A stretch of DNA of 64,000 nucleotides from Rudanella sp031411995 (GCA_031411995.1 JANOCD010000133.1:1-64000), one strand, 5' to 3'. Shown: positions 25,895 through 34,962, numbered from the stretch's first letter. Made by a program: numbers and translations. The notes: generated from the sequence alone by a model not told the origin.

Positions 25895-26797
25895 ATGATT
25901 CTTAAAATTGACCAGCTCCCTATCGAGCTACCCCGCCCCAACAACCCCTCGCCCAACAATGCGGCTGCCATTCAAGAACTACTCGGCGGCAAATTTGGCG
26001 AAATGTCAACGCTGATGAACTATACCTATCAGTCGTTTAACTTTCGGGGACGCAAAAAAATCCGTCCTTTCTATGATCTGATTTGTAGTATTGCGGGTGA
26101 AGAATACGGCCACATTGAGGTGGTATCGTATGCCATCAACTTGCTGCTGACGGGCGCGAGCAAGAGGGGCATGGACCCCACCACCACGCCTTTAGCCAAT
26201 GGGGTGGATGCCCGCAACACCACCCACTTTATTGCCAGCGGTCAAACGGCTTTGCCAATGGACTCGATGGGACGGTTTTGGTCGGGCGAAAATGTGTTCA
26301 GCAGTGGCAACCTGAAATTGGACTTGCTTCATAATTTCTTTTTGGAATGTGGAGCACGGGCCAACAAAATGCGGGTCTATGAAATGGTTGACGACCCAAC
26401 GGCCCGCACAATGGTTGGGTATCTACTCGTTCGTGGTGGTCTGCACGTAGTAGCCTATGCCAAAGCACTGGAATTGCTAACGGGTGTAGAAGTTACTAAA
26501 CTGCTGCCGGTTCCCAACCTAAGCAACGATGCCTTCCCCGAAGCAAAGAAATTTATGGAGGACAAAATGCACCTGAAGCTTTATACCTTCAGCCAGAACG
26601 ATTACAAACAGGCAGGTATTATCTGGAACGGCAATCACCCCGAAACCGGCGAACCACTTGAAGTGATTCAGGGAGCTATTCCCGGACATACCCCACCCGA
26701 CTTGGAGGAGGAACCGCAACTCAACGCGCCGGGTGACGATGGTATTGACCCTCAGGTGTTTGCTGATATTGCCAAAAAGCTGGGAATTAAGCTGTAG
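25895..26797 (+). CDS. Manganese catalase
   Basis: A 300-residue non-heme catalase with a four-helix ferritin-like core. Ligand candidates are ELLGGKFGEMSTLMNYTYQS (first Glu), IAGEEYGHIEVV (Glu and His, a classical E..H metal pair), FLECGARANKMRVYE, and RGGLHVVAYAKALE (Glu/His of the second metal site). It disproportionates hydrogen peroxide. No signal peptide is present. The acidic tail near residues 265-285 (DLEEEPQ) is typical. The gene is followed by a long structured hairpin at 26805-26862 instead of a standard terminator. Confidence 0.92.
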   Translation: MILKIDQLPIELPRPNNPSPNNAAAIQELLGGKFGEMSTLMNYTYQSFNFRGRKKIRPFYDLICSIAGEEYGHIEVVSYAINLLLTGASKRGMDPTTTPLANGVDARNTTHFIASGQTALPMDSMGRFWSGENVFSSGNLKLDLLHNFFLECGARANKMRVYEMVDDPTARTMVGYLLVRGGLHVVAYAKALELLTGVEVTKLLPVPNLSNDAFPEAKKFMEDKMHLKLYTFSQNDYKQAGIIWNGNHPETGEPLEVIQGAIPGHTPPDLEEEPQLNAPGDDGIDPQVFADIAKKLGIKL

Positions 26798-26804
26798 GAA
26801 ATAG

Positions 26805-26862
26805 CTGGTTTGCTTGTGTACCGACGCGGTTAAACGAACGTGTTAGTACATAGGCAAACCAG
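26805..26862 (+). other. Long GU-compensated hairpin after the manganese catalase gene
   Basis: CTGGTTTGCTTGTGTAC (26805-26821) pairs with GTACATAGGCAAACCAG (26846-26862) over 17 positions; the two non-Watson-Crick pairs are both G-U wobbles. Inside, ACGCG and CGTGT add five more pairs. No U tract follows. This looks like an RNA structure and not a DNA palindrome, possibly an mRNA 3'-end stabiliser or a small structured RNA. Confidence 0.6.
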
Positions 26863-26975
26863 TAATAGTACTGAAAAGGTGCATTTCCTGGAGGGTATGG
26901 GTAGCTGATTTGGGGAGAAATGCCAAAAAATCTCCTTTCTTCTTCACAACTTTACGGCTTCTTATTCGCCCGGAC

Positions 26976-28682
26976 ATGCTTATTCAGTTTTCAAATGCCC
27001 TCCGTTTCGGGGCGGCCCCATTTTTGGCAGGTTTGCTGCTGACTGCCCCCATTTTTGCGCAAACAGCCGCCAATACACTCCCCCGTTTAGCGACCGATCA
27101 ACTGACCCTACCCGCCAACTGGCAACGGGCTGGTAGCGTGATGGTCTCGCCCGGTCAATCGGGTCTGAAAACCGGAACGGGCAACACCTTGCTGATCGGA
27201 AACGCCGGGCAAGCCTTGACATTAGTGCCAAAATCGACCGATTTTGCCCTGCAAGCCGACATGATCCTGACTCCTGGCGCGTTAGCCCAATTAACGTTGC
27301 CATCGGGACAAACGGTGCCGCTGACTGATGCCCGCCTGAACAAGGCTACGGGTCTTTGGCAAACGGTGGACATACGCTATCGGGCGGCAACAGCCTCGCT
27401 CCCGGCCATCCTCGACCGGCTGACAGTCAATGGAGTAACGCTGCGCGAAGGGCAAACGCTGAGCCGTTCAACCACAAATGGTCCCATCACGTTGACGGTG
27501 CAAAACGGAACTGTTGCCCTACGGAATGTGGGATATAGGGGTCTGAATAACCGGAGCGTGGCCAAGTGGGCCGGGCCAGTAAGCTATTCAATTTATCAGG
27601 GAGAAACGCTGATTAAGAGCGATCTGGCCAGTAAAACGCCGATCAAAAAAGACACCACTTCGGCCATTAGTTTCGAGTCGGCCTATGGCATCAAACCGCG
27701 CAATTTCACCCTTTTGTTCACGGGGAAACTGAACGTGGCTGATGCCGGAACCTACCAGTTCGATCTGGATTACGGCGGTCGGGCGCGGCTTTTTGTGGAT
27801 GGAAAAGAAGTGATAACGGGTGATTATAAAGACTTGGGGGCGCAGATGTCAGTAGAAATTCCGCTGACTGCCGGAAACCACGATGTGGAAGTGCTGTTTG
27901 GCCGGGCCTGGCAGCGACCTGGTCTGGGATTGTATGTCTCGCTCCCCGACACCCGCCCGCAAGCTCTGCACACGCTCATGTCGTTGCCAGAACCTGACCC
28001 CGTCAGTGTGATTAGTGTGCTGGCCGATGCCAAACCCGTTCTGATTCGCTCGTTTGTGCAACTGCCCGGCGAAAAGCTGAAACGCACGCATAGCCTGTCG
28101 GTGGGGACACCTGCCGGGATGCACTACACGCTGGATTTGAACCAGATGGCCCTGCTCCAGGTCTGGAAAGGTGATTTTGCCGACGTAACCGAAATGTGGT
28201 ACGAACGCGGGGAACCGCAGTTGCTCAAGCCGCTGGGAGCCAGCGTGTTGCTAGCTCCCCAAACGGCTCTGATGGTGATGAATGACCCCAACATGGCCTG
28301 GCCCGACAGTGTAAGCGATACTATTCTGCAATATAAAGGAATGACGCTGGACAAACAGGGGATGCCCACCACCGAATATACCCTCGGCGGGGCAACTGTG
28401 ACAGATGCCATCCGTGTCGGTGGTTCTGGCTCAAGCAGCCTGACCCGCACCCTTACCCTAAAAGGTTCGGCCAACGGGCCGGTGGTGTGTCGGTTGGCAG
28501 CTGGCACCAAAATCGAAGAACTCTCGCCAGGTCTCTATGCTGTAAACGACCGCTCGTATTACATCCGCCTTAACCCCGCCGAAACGTCGGACCGGCCCAA
28601 ACCTGTGCTGAGTACGATTAACGGTAAGCAGGAATTGCGGTTGCCCGTGAAAAGTGGGGTAACGTATGAGATCGTATTTTAA
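26976..28682 (+). CDS. Secreted PA14-domain protein
   Basis: A protein of about 568 residues with signal peptide MLIQFSNALRFGAAPFLAGL ending near APIFAQ. The N-terminal 150 residues resemble the jelly-roll domain of DUF1080/3-keto-disaccharide hydrolase-like proteins. A PA14-type carbohydrate-binding domain follows at about residues 190-330, with LNVADAGTYQFDLDYGGRA, LFVDGKEV and AGNHDVEVLF. The C-terminal 200 residues are beta-rich and resemble regions of secreted cytochrome-associated proteins. The start at 26976 is chosen because the signal peptide begins there. Function is probably glycan binding; no catalytic motif was recognised. Confidence 0.72.
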   Translation: MLIQFSNALRFGAAPFLAGLLLTAPIFAQTAANTLPRLATDQLTLPANWQRAGSVMVSPGQSGLKTGTGNTLLIGNAGQALTLVPKSTDFALQADMILTPGALAQLTLPSGQTVPLTDARLNKATGLWQTVDIRYRAATASLPAILDRLTVNGVTLREGQTLSRSTTNGPITLTVQNGTVALRNVGYRGLNNRSVAKWAGPVSYSIYQGETLIKSDLASKTPIKKDTTSAISFESAYGIKPRNFTLLFTGKLNVADAGTYQFDLDYGGRARLFVDGKEVITGDYKDLGAQMSVEIPLTAGNHDVEVLFGRAWQRPGLGLYVSLPDTRPQALHTLMSLPEPDPVSVISVLADAKPVLIRSFVQLPGEKLKRTHSLSVGTPAGMHYTLDLNQMALLQVWKGDFADVTEMWYERGEPQLLKPLGASVLLAPQTALMVMNDPNMAWPDSVSDTILQYKGMTLDKQGMPTTEYTLGGATVTDAIRVGGSGSSSLTRTLTLKGSANGPVVCRLAAGTKIEELSPGLYAVNDRSYYIRLNPAETSDRPKPVLSTINGKQELRLPVKSGVTYEIVF

Positions 28683-29413
28683 TCCTTCTCCACCTTACTG
28701 GCTCCCGAAACGGTTTGTTTGACGCTGGGGTTGCCCCTGTAGCGAACTTTGCTGGCTCCGGTGGCCGTCACGTTCAGGCTGTTGCTGGTTGTGATATAGG
28801 CATGGCTGGCTCCCGACACGTCGATGGTGGCATCGGCAACCGGATATTCGAAACTATTTAGTTCCGAAGCCCCGGAAACAGTAGCCCGAAAGCTGGAACC
28901 GTTGCCCGTGAATTCGCTTTTTGATGCCCCCGACAGGTCAAGCGTGACGCGGTTGGCCTGCACATCGAAATTGCCTTTTGAAGCCCCCGACAATTCAATG
29001 CTGAGGTCGTTCAGGTTGCGGAACCCCGACACGTCGGATTTGCTGGCCCCTGAAAAAACCACCCCCCGAAGGGTTGGCATCGTGACACGGATGGTCAGGG
29101 TATATCGGCGGATACGGCTTTTGTTGTAGCGGACGTTGAGCGTGCTGGCTTGGGTACTTTGTTCAAGGTCTTCTACGTCGCGCCGGTCGCCCCGCACGGT
29201 CATGGAAGGTGTGTTGCCCGGCACCACCGTAATTCGGAATGCGCTGCCCATGTCGAGCCGGTCGAAGGTGCCGAGGTCGGTGGCAGTGTAGGTGCGCTCA
29301 ATTTCGTCGCTGGACGTAAATAGTGAACCGGCGGGGTCGAGGTTAATGAAACAGCCTGATAGGAATGTGATTAACAGACTGGCAGTCAAGGCAAAAAAGA
29401 AGATTCGTTTCAT
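28679..29413 (-). CDS. Head-GIN domain lipoprotein (DUF2807)
   Basis: A 244-residue lipoprotein. The signal ends in the lipobox LSGC with Cys21. The mature part is a DUF2807 head-GIN beta-solenoid, with recurring SGAS units (VVFSGASKSDVSGF, IELSGASKGNFDV, LDLSGASKSEF). Such proteins are abundant in Bacteroidota and are proposed surface adhesins. It is convergent with the PA14 gene and overlaps its end by four bases. A TAnnTTTG element lies upstream at 29453-29460. Confidence 0.85.
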   Translation of the reverse strand: MKRIFFFALTASLLITFLSGCFINLDPAGSLFTSSDEIERTYTATDLGTFDRLDMGSAFRITVVPGNTPSMTVRGDRRDVEDLEQSTQASTLNVRYNKSRIRRYTLTIRVTMPTLRGVVFSGASKSDVSGFRNLNDLSIELSGASKGNFDVQANRVTLDLSGASKSEFTGNGSSFRATVSGASELNSFEYPVADATIDVSGASHAYITTSNSLNVTATGASKVRYRGNPSVKQTVSGASKVEKD

Positions 29414-29452
29414 GGTATTTGGATGTTTTCTTGTCTATTGGACAACTCACGC

Positions 29453-29460
29453 CAAACTTA
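29453..29460 (-). promoter_or_regulatory. Promoter -7 element of the GIN lipoprotein gene
   Basis: On the minus strand the sequence TAAGTTTG matches TAnnTTTG, 40 bases upstream of the lipoprotein start. No -33 element at ideal spacing was found. The remaining divergent spacer to 29650 shows no other feature. Confidence 0.45.
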
Positions 29461-29650
29461 CCCCTACGCTACTATTGAAAAATGATGCAAGTCGCCGAAG
29501 CGTCAAAAAATCAGGCTGAATCGTCTAATCAGAAAAGTGGGTAAGTCGGAATAACAAATTGCCTTATACAGTTTGTTCTATGCCTATTCCTCCTTTCTTC
29601 GTATTTTTACCTTCTGCAACACAAGCGTTTACCTGAATTCACCTGCTTTT

Positions 29651-32600
29651 ATGAACCGTTTCACAACCATTAGCCGCCAGGCATTGGCCTTCTCTGCGGC
29701 TGGTTTGCTCACTGCCGGGGTGTTTGTTGGTGCTTACCAAAACACCAATCTTGGCCTGGCTTCGCAACCGTATCTCGCCCAACTATTCGCCAATTTGAGC
29801 GACGATGACAAGCACGACCCCAAATATGCGGTTGGTAGTTTGAATATTGCTCCCGGTCTGGAAGCTACCTTGTTTGCGGCTGAACCAATGCTTACGAACC
29901 CCACCAACATCGATGTGGACGCAAAAGGCCGCGTATGGGTTTGTGAAGCTTACAATTATCGCCCCGGCATCAACGGAAACCCTACCCACAAAGAAGGCGA
30001 CCGAATTGTGATTCTGGAAGACCAGAACGGCGATGGCAAAGCCGATGTCAGCAAGGTATTCTACCAGGACCCCTCGCTCAACGCGCCCCTCGGCATCTGG
30101 GTGCAGGGCAACAAAGTGATCGTGTCGCAAAGCCCCTATGTGTGGGTGCTGACCGACGAAAACGGCGACGATAAAGCCGATAAAAAAGAGATTCTGTTCC
30201 AGGGAATCGAAGGCGAGCAACACGATCACGGGATGCACGCTTTTGTGTTCGGGCCAGACGGGAAATGGTATTTCAACTTTGGTAATTCGGGCAGCAAACT
30301 GCTTGATAAAGAGGGTAAACCCGTGATCGACAAGGTGACAGGATTGCCGGTGCATCACACTAACTTCCGGCAGGGCATGGCGTTCCGCTGCGACCCCGAT
30401 GGCAAAAATGTGGAGGTTTTGGGCCATAACTTCCGTAATAATTACGAAATCGCGCCCGATTCTTATGGCACCCTCTGGCAGTCGGACAACGACGATGATG
30501 GCAACAAAGGGGTTAGGATCAACTACGTGATGGAGTATGGTAACTACGGTTATACCGACGAGATAACGGGCGCGGGTTGGCAGGCCAACCGCACCAATGT
30601 GGAGAAAGAAATTCCTAAAAAACACTGGCACCTAAACGACCCCGGTTCTATTCCAAACCTGTTGCAAACGGGCGCGGGTTCGCCCACGGGTTTAATCGTT
30701 TACGAAGGCAAACTCCTGCCCGAAGCCTTTCGTAATCAGGTAATTCACTGCGATGCCGGGCCAAATGTAGTGCGTGCCTACCCCGTTCAGAACGATGGCG
30801 CGGGCTACAAAGCTACGATCCTGAACCTGTTGGAAGGTGCCCGTGATCAGTGGTTCCGGCCCGCCGATGTGTGCGTGGCTCCCGACGGTTCGCTGATCAT
30901 AGCTGACTGGTATGATCCCGGTGTGGGTGGTCACCAAGCGGGTGATCAGGGACGTGGGCGCGTCTATCGGGTGGCCCCGCCCAGCACACCCTACACGGTG
31001 CCAAAAGTGGATTTGAGCAGCACGGCGGGTGCATTGGAAGCCCTGCAAAGCCCCAATATGAACATTCGCTACGCGGCCTGGAATAAACTGCACGATGCCG
31101 GTACTGGAGCCGAAAAAGCATTGGCCAAATTTTATAAGTCGAATCCAGACCCACGCATGAAAGCACGCGCCCTGTGGTTATTGAGCAAATTGCCCGATAA
31201 CAAAGGCGAGAAATACATTAAACAAGCCCTCAAAGATAACGATGCCAACCTGCGGATTACGGCATTGCGGGCCGCTCGTCAGCTCAATAACGAGCTGATC
31301 ATTAACTCCATTAAGGTTTTAGCGAACGACGCAAACGCTCAGGTTCGGCGGGAGTGTGCGTTGGCTCTGCACCGGAACAATTCACCGGAAGCCCCGGCTT
31401 TGTGGGCACAGTTGGCCGCGATGCACGATGGCAAAGACCGCTGGTATCTGGAAGCTCTTGGTATTGGTGCCGATAAACAGTGGGATAGTTTCTACTCGGC
31501 TTATATGCAGCGTGTTAACAACGATCCGTTGTCGAACGTGGGTGGGAAAGACATTGTTTGGCGGTCACGCACCAAAGAGTCGGTTTCTCTATTGGCCAAA
31601 CTCGCGGGCGACAACAGCGTGGCACTCGACGAACGACTGCGCTACTTCCGGGCATTTGATTTCAACCCCGGTGCCACCGAGAAATCGACTGCGCTGTTAA
31701 GCATTTTACAAGCCAATCAAAACTCCGCCGATGTCACCCGACTAGCCCTGCGCCACCTCGACCCGACCTTCGTGAAAACGAGCCAACCTGCGCTGACGGC
31801 CCTTCAAAAACTGATGGACGAGACCTACGGCACACCCGAATATGTGGAGATGGTGCAACGTTACGAACCCAAATCGGAGAATGTCCGGCTGCGTAAGTTG
31901 GTCGTTGATAAGTACATGAACGGAATCTCCCGCGATGCTGGCCGACAACTATTGAAGCAGGATGGTGAAGCGTTGGTTTGGGAAACCGTCAATGGCCCCG
32001 ATGCTGAAGCCGCATCACATATCATTACGGCCCTGCGTTGGGTAGGCAGCAAAACTGCGCTTAACATACTCAAAACAGTGGCCTTAGATGAAAATCGTCC
32101 GGTGGGCCTTCGTCGTGATGCCACCCGCGCCATTGGGGGGAGTTCTGATGGCGAAGACTTGGTGATTGCCTTGCTTAAATCGGGCGAGATCAAAGGCGAC
32201 ATGAAAGCCGCTGCAGTGCAGGGCGTGTCGGGTGCCTGGCGCAAAAGCATTCGCACCGAAGCAGCAAATTTCTTGGATGGCGGCTCTACAACAGCGACCA
32301 AAAAAATGCCCCCCGTACCCGAATTGCTGGCTATGAACGGCAACGCAGCCAACGGTGTGACTGTGTTCAAAGCCAACTGCTCCATCTGCCACCAAATCAA
32401 TGGCGAGGGTATGGATTTTGGACCGAAACTCTCCGAAATTGGCAGCAAGCTCCCCAAAGAGGGCCAATATTTGGCTATTCTGCACCCCGACGCGGGTATC
32501 AGTTTCGGCTACGAAGGCTACGAAGTGAAGTTCAAAGATGGCAGCACAATGTCGGGCGTGGTATCGAGCAAAACCGAAACCGATTTGCAGTTGAAATTCC

Positions 32601-32752
32601 CCGGTGGCGTGGTGCAGAACTACAAAATGGCCGACGTAGTATCCATGAAAAAAATGGATTCCTCCATGATGCCCGCTGGCCTGCAAGACAACATGAGTAC
32701 GCAGGAACTTGTGGATCTGGTTGATTACCTGGCGAGTTTGAAGAAGAAGTAA
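29651..32752 (+). CDS. PVC-type heme-binding CxxCH protein with HEAT repeats
   Basis: A large secreted protein of about 1033 residues. It has a signal peptide near the N-terminus, then a beta-propeller resembling glucose/sorbosone dehydrogenases (about residues 50-440; ATLFAAEPMLTNPTNIDVDA, VWVCEAYNYRPG, IWVQGNKVIVSQSPYVWVL), a HEAT-like helical region (about 450-880), and a class I cytochrome c domain with CSICHQ as the heme site and a methionine-ligand candidate in SSMMPAGL. These proteins are thought to oxidise sugars or related compounds in the periplasm and pass electrons to the attached heme. The start at 29651 gives the signal peptide; upstream in-frame codons are not convincing. Confidence 0.85.
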   Translation: MNRFTTISRQALAFSAAGLLTAGVFVGAYQNTNLGLASQPYLAQLFANLSDDDKHDPKYAVGSLNIAPGLEATLFAAEPMLTNPTNIDVDAKGRVWVCEAYNYRPGINGNPTHKEGDRIVILEDQNGDGKADVSKVFYQDPSLNAPLGIWVQGNKVIVSQSPYVWVLTDENGDDKADKKEILFQGIEGEQHDHGMHAFVFGPDGKWYFNFGNSGSKLLDKEGKPVIDKVTGLPVHHTNFRQGMAFRCDPDGKNVEVLGHNFRNNYEIAPDSYGTLWQSDNDDDGNKGVRINYVMEYGNYGYTDEITGAGWQANRTNVEKEIPKKHWHLNDPGSIPNLLQTGAGSPTGLIVYEGKLLPEAFRNQVIHCDAGPNVVRAYPVQNDGAGYKATILNLLEGARDQWFRPADVCVAPDGSLIIADWYDPGVGGHQAGDQGRGRVYRVAPPSTPYTVPKVDLSSTAGALEALQSPNMNIRYAAWNKLHDAGTGAEKALAKFYKSNPDPRMKARALWLLSKLPDNKGEKYIKQALKDNDANLRITALRAARQLNNELIINSIKVLANDANAQVRRECALALHRNNSPEAPALWAQLAAMHDGKDRWYLEALGIGADKQWDSFYSAYMQRVNNDPLSNVGGKDIVWRSRTKESVSLLAKLAGDNSVALDERLRYFRAFDFNPGATEKSTALLSILQANQNSADVTRLALRHLDPTFVKTSQPALTALQKLMDETYGTPEYVEMVQRYEPKSENVRLRKLVVDKYMNGISRDAGRQLLKQDGEALVWETVNGPDAEAASHIITALRWVGSKTALNILKTVALDENRPVGLRRDATRAIGGSSDGEDLVIALLKSGEIKGDMKAAAVQGVSGAWRKSIRTEAANFLDGGSTTATKKMPPVPELLAMNGNAANGVTVFKANCSICHQINGEGMDFGPKLSEIGSKLPKEGQYLAILHPDAGISFGYEGYEVKFKDGSTMSGVVSSKTETDLQLKFPGGVVQNYKMADVVSMKKMDSSMMPAGLQDNMSTQELVDLVDYLASLKKK

Positions 32753-32762
32753 AATTACGTGT

Positions 32763-33395
32763 ATGAAATCCCGGAAAGACAGTCAGCCTAAACGATGGTG
32801 GGTTTTAACCCCTGCGATGGGCATTTGTCTTTTCGGGATTTTGTATGGACTGGCAGCCTGTCAATATCCCGGCGGCTCTAATTTCGACAAAACGGCTACC
32901 GAATTTAGCTGGCAGCACAACTATTGGTGCGATTTATTGGGCTACACGGGTAAGAACGGGGTTATTAACCACGCCCGCCCCATCGCTCTGCTGGCAATGA
33001 TCACGCTGTGTGGAAGCCTGTCGATGTTCTGGTTTCTCTTGCCATCGCTGCATGGTCAGAAAAGTAGGTACGTCCGACTAAGCCAATGGGCAGGTGGACT
33101 TTCTATGGGCATTGTCCTGTTTATCGGAACACCTTACCACGACCTTGTTATGAATATAGCGGGCGGGTTTGGCCTGATTGCGTTGATTGCCACTTTCCTG
33201 GGCTTATATCAAAGCAGACTTTTCAAATTAATCTCGTTTGGCTTGTTTTGTATTGTACTGATTGGCTTCAACAATTATATTTACTATTCACATCAATATA
33301 TTTTATACTTGCCTATTGTTCAGAAGATTACGTTTGTGCTTTTTCTGTTATGGATTGTGCTGATCAATCGACAATTGTACCGAAGAACAACGTAG
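32763..33395 (+). CDS. Hypothetical membrane protein (DUF998-like)
   Basis: A 210-residue integral membrane protein with about six hydrophobic segments. After the first segment it has the periplasmic-looking QYPGGSNFDKTATEFSWQHN and then the loop DLLGYTGKNG, a pattern reminiscent of the DUF998 family, whose function is unknown. It begins ten bases after the cytochrome-fused protein, so the two may be cotranscribed, but a functional link is only inferred. It is convergent with the Uma2 gene. I do not assign a function. Confidence 0.65.
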   Translation: MKSRKDSQPKRWWVLTPAMGICLFGILYGLAACQYPGGSNFDKTATEFSWQHNYWCDLLGYTGKNGVINHARPIALLAMITLCGSLSMFWFLLPSLHGQKSRYVRLSQWAGGLSMGIVLFIGTPYHDLVMNIAGGFGLIALIATFLGLYQSRLFKLISFGLFCIVLIGFNNYIYYSHQYILYLPIVQKITFVLFLLWIVLINRQLYRRTT

Positions 33396-33413
33396 AAGTG
33401 TCTGCTTTACGCA

Positions 33414-34031
33414 TCACAAAATCACTCCCTTTGACCGCAACAAAGGATTTAACTCGACCACACAACCTCGCATGATCTCAACGGTGTCGTCCCAATCGGT
33501 TAAAATCCAGGGCTGACCGGGTTGAGCAATCAGCGTTCGGCGGGTTTTGGTAAGCACCCAAATCACTTTTTGAACCCCGAAATCGAGCATTTTTTGCGTT
33601 TTGTCGTAGACGTATTCTGTCTCGCTGACATTGGCGGGGAGGTCAATCTTCACATCGACTTCAATTACGATTCGGGGCGGCACCGAGAAGTATTTGTCGT
33701 CTAAGGGCATTGGCAAACTGGCCTGATCGAAAACGGCGATGTCGTTGGCGAGGTTGCTGCCCGGTGCCAGATGCAGACCCGGCTCGTTGGTCGCAATCAG
33801 ATAATCATCAAACGGCAAATACTTATAGAGAATATGAATGAGCAGCGAAACCACTGCCGATTGCAACGCACTGGCTCCCATAATATCCTCTTTCGTTTTT
33901 TGACGCGACAAAACCGCCCGGTAGCCCCGGTAGTAATAGGGTACACCGCTAATTTCTTCGTAAATTAACGAAGCGGGTATCTTGCGGTTCGTCTGTGAAT
34001 TCCGCGTGAGTGTCCGGGGTGTTACGCTCAT
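33414..34031 (-). CDS. Uma2 family PD-(D/E)xK nuclease-fold protein
   Basis: A 205-residue protein of the Uma2/DUF820 family. The nuclease-like core is visible as LHLAPGSNLANDIAVFDQ (Asp), PPRIVIEVDVKIDLP (E-x-D-x-K pattern), and the helix KTQKMLDFGVQKVIWV. Uma2 proteins are common in Bacteroidota and cyanobacteria, in many copies, and their substrate is not established. The start is 38 bases from the divergent class IV aminotransferase gene. The catalytic pattern appears intact. Confidence 0.8.
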   Translation of the reverse strand: MSVTPRTLTRNSQTNRKIPASLIYEEISGVPYYYRGYRAVLSRQKTKEDIMGASALQSAVVSLLIHILYKYLPFDDYLIATNEPGLHLAPGSNLANDIAVFDQASLPMPLDDKYFSVPPRIVIEVDVKIDLPANVSETEYVYDKTQKMLDFGVQKVIWVLTKTRRTLIAQPGQPWILTDWDDTVEIMRGCVVELNPLLRSKGVIL

Positions 34032-34037
34032 TTGCCG

Positions 34038-34045
34038 TACTTTTG
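34038..34045 (+). promoter_or_regulatory. Promoter -7 element of the class IV aminotransferase gene
   Basis: TACTTTTG matches TAnnTTTG and lies in the 38-base divergent spacer, 24 bases before the ATG at 34070. No clear -33 TTG is present. Confidence 0.5.
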
Positions 34046-34069
34046 TTTCAGGTAAAGATAACGTTTTTT

Positions 34070-34891
34070 ATGCACTACGGCTATTTCAACGGCTCTGTTC
34101 TCCCCACCGATCAAATCAGTGTGGGCGTTACCGACCTCTCTTTGTTGCGCGGTTACGGCCTATTCGATTATTTTTTGACGTACAACGGTCGCCCGTTTCA
34201 GTGGGATTGGTATTGGGAACGGTTCCGCAATTCAGCCGCCGGTTTGCGCCTGCCGCTGCCCCTCGATAAAAACGAAACCTATGCCGTGGTCATGGACTTG
34301 CTTGCCCGAACGGGGCAGACCGACGTTGCGTTTCGGTTCGTGATGACGGGGGGTTACTCGCCCGACAGCATCAGCATTGGCACGCCGAACCTGATGATTC
34401 TGACGGAGGACATTCACCCGGTGCCACCCGTGCAATATGAGCAGGGTATCAAGGTAATTCTGGATGAATACGTTCGGGAGATGGCCGAGTTGAAAACCAC
34501 CGATTACAAGCGCGTGATTCTGAAAGCTGAAGAAATTCGGGCGGCTGGTGCATTGGATATTTTATACCACAAAGACGGTGAAATCAGCGAATTAAGCCGA
34601 AGTAACTTCTTCATTGTCAAGGGGGATCAACTAATTACACCCAATCGCCACATTCTGCGCGGCATCACCCGCCGAACAGTTATGGAATTGGCTCAAGCCG
34701 ATTTTCAGGTTGAGGAGCGGCCAGTACTACTCTCAGAACTTTATAATGCCGACGAAGCTTTCACCACCAGTTCGACTAAAAAAGTGCTGCCCATTATGCA
34801 GGTCGGCGAGTTGACCATCGGCAACGGGCAGGTTGGCCCCCGGTCGCGGTTTTTGCTCGACCGGATGGACGAGTTGGTAGCAAAATGGTAG
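34070..34891 (+). CDS. Class IV aminotransferase (branched-chain or D-amino acid type)
   Basis: A PLP enzyme of 273 residues, fold type IV. The N-terminus MHYGYFNGSVLPTDQISVG, then DLSLLRGYGLFDYFLTYNG, is typical. The PLP lysine is in TDYKRVILKAEE, and GEISELSRSNFFIV and GITRRTVMELA match the cofactor-phosphate region. Members include IlvE, D-amino acid aminotransferase and aminodeoxychorismate lyase; length and motifs do not settle which. The start at 34070 is the first ATG giving the family N-terminus. It precedes the his leader by 20 bases, yet hisH has its own promoter and attenuator. Confidence 0.82.
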   Translation: MHYGYFNGSVLPTDQISVGVTDLSLLRGYGLFDYFLTYNGRPFQWDWYWERFRNSAAGLRLPLPLDKNETYAVVMDLLARTGQTDVAFRFVMTGGYSPDSISIGTPNLMILTEDIHPVPPVQYEQGIKVILDEYVREMAELKTTDYKRVILKAEEIRAAGALDILYHKDGEISELSRSNFFIVKGDQLITPNRHILRGITRRTVMELAQADFQVEERPVLLSELYNADEAFTTSSTKKVLPIMQVGELTIGNGQVGPRSRFLLDRMDELVAKW

Positions 34892-34899
34892 TTCCGTCG

Positions 34900-34907
34900 T
34901 ATCTTTG
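34900..34907 (+). promoter_or_regulatory. Promoter -7 element of the his leader
   Basis: TATCTTTG matches TAnnTTTG. A TTG lies 23 bases upstream at 34874-34876, a longer spacing than the usual 19 or so. The predicted transcript start (about 34911-34915) falls on or next to the leader-peptide ATG at 34912, so the leader would have almost no 5' untranslated region. Confidence 0.6.
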
Positions 34908-34911
34908 CGCC

Positions 34912-34962
34912 ATGTTTAGCCCAAAAACAAAACATCATCGCCATCATTCGATTTGCCCGTAG
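34912..34962 (+). CDS. Histidine leader peptide
   Basis: A 16-codon open frame encoding MFSPKTKHHRHHSICP then TAG. Four of five consecutive codons (34933-34947) are CAT, giving His-His-Arg-His-His, immediately upstream of a terminator and the hisH gene. Dense His codons in a short leader before his genes is the hallmark of ribosome-mediated attenuation, as in the enterobacterial hisL leader; the sequence is not homologous. Such a His cluster is very unlikely by chance at this place. It is too short to be found by size-limited gene calling. Translation may be leaderless because the promoter element ends only five bases before the ATG. Confidence 0.75.
   Translation: MFSPKTKHHRHHSICP

Noticed and set aside
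26805..26862. Standard intrinsic terminator for manganese catalase
   Set aside because: No U tract follows the stem, so I list it as a structured element and do not call it a terminator.
29783..30631. 282-codon minus-strand open frame antisense to the cytochrome-fused gene
   Set aside because: Fully inside a recognised propeller domain; no signal, motif or upstream promoter.
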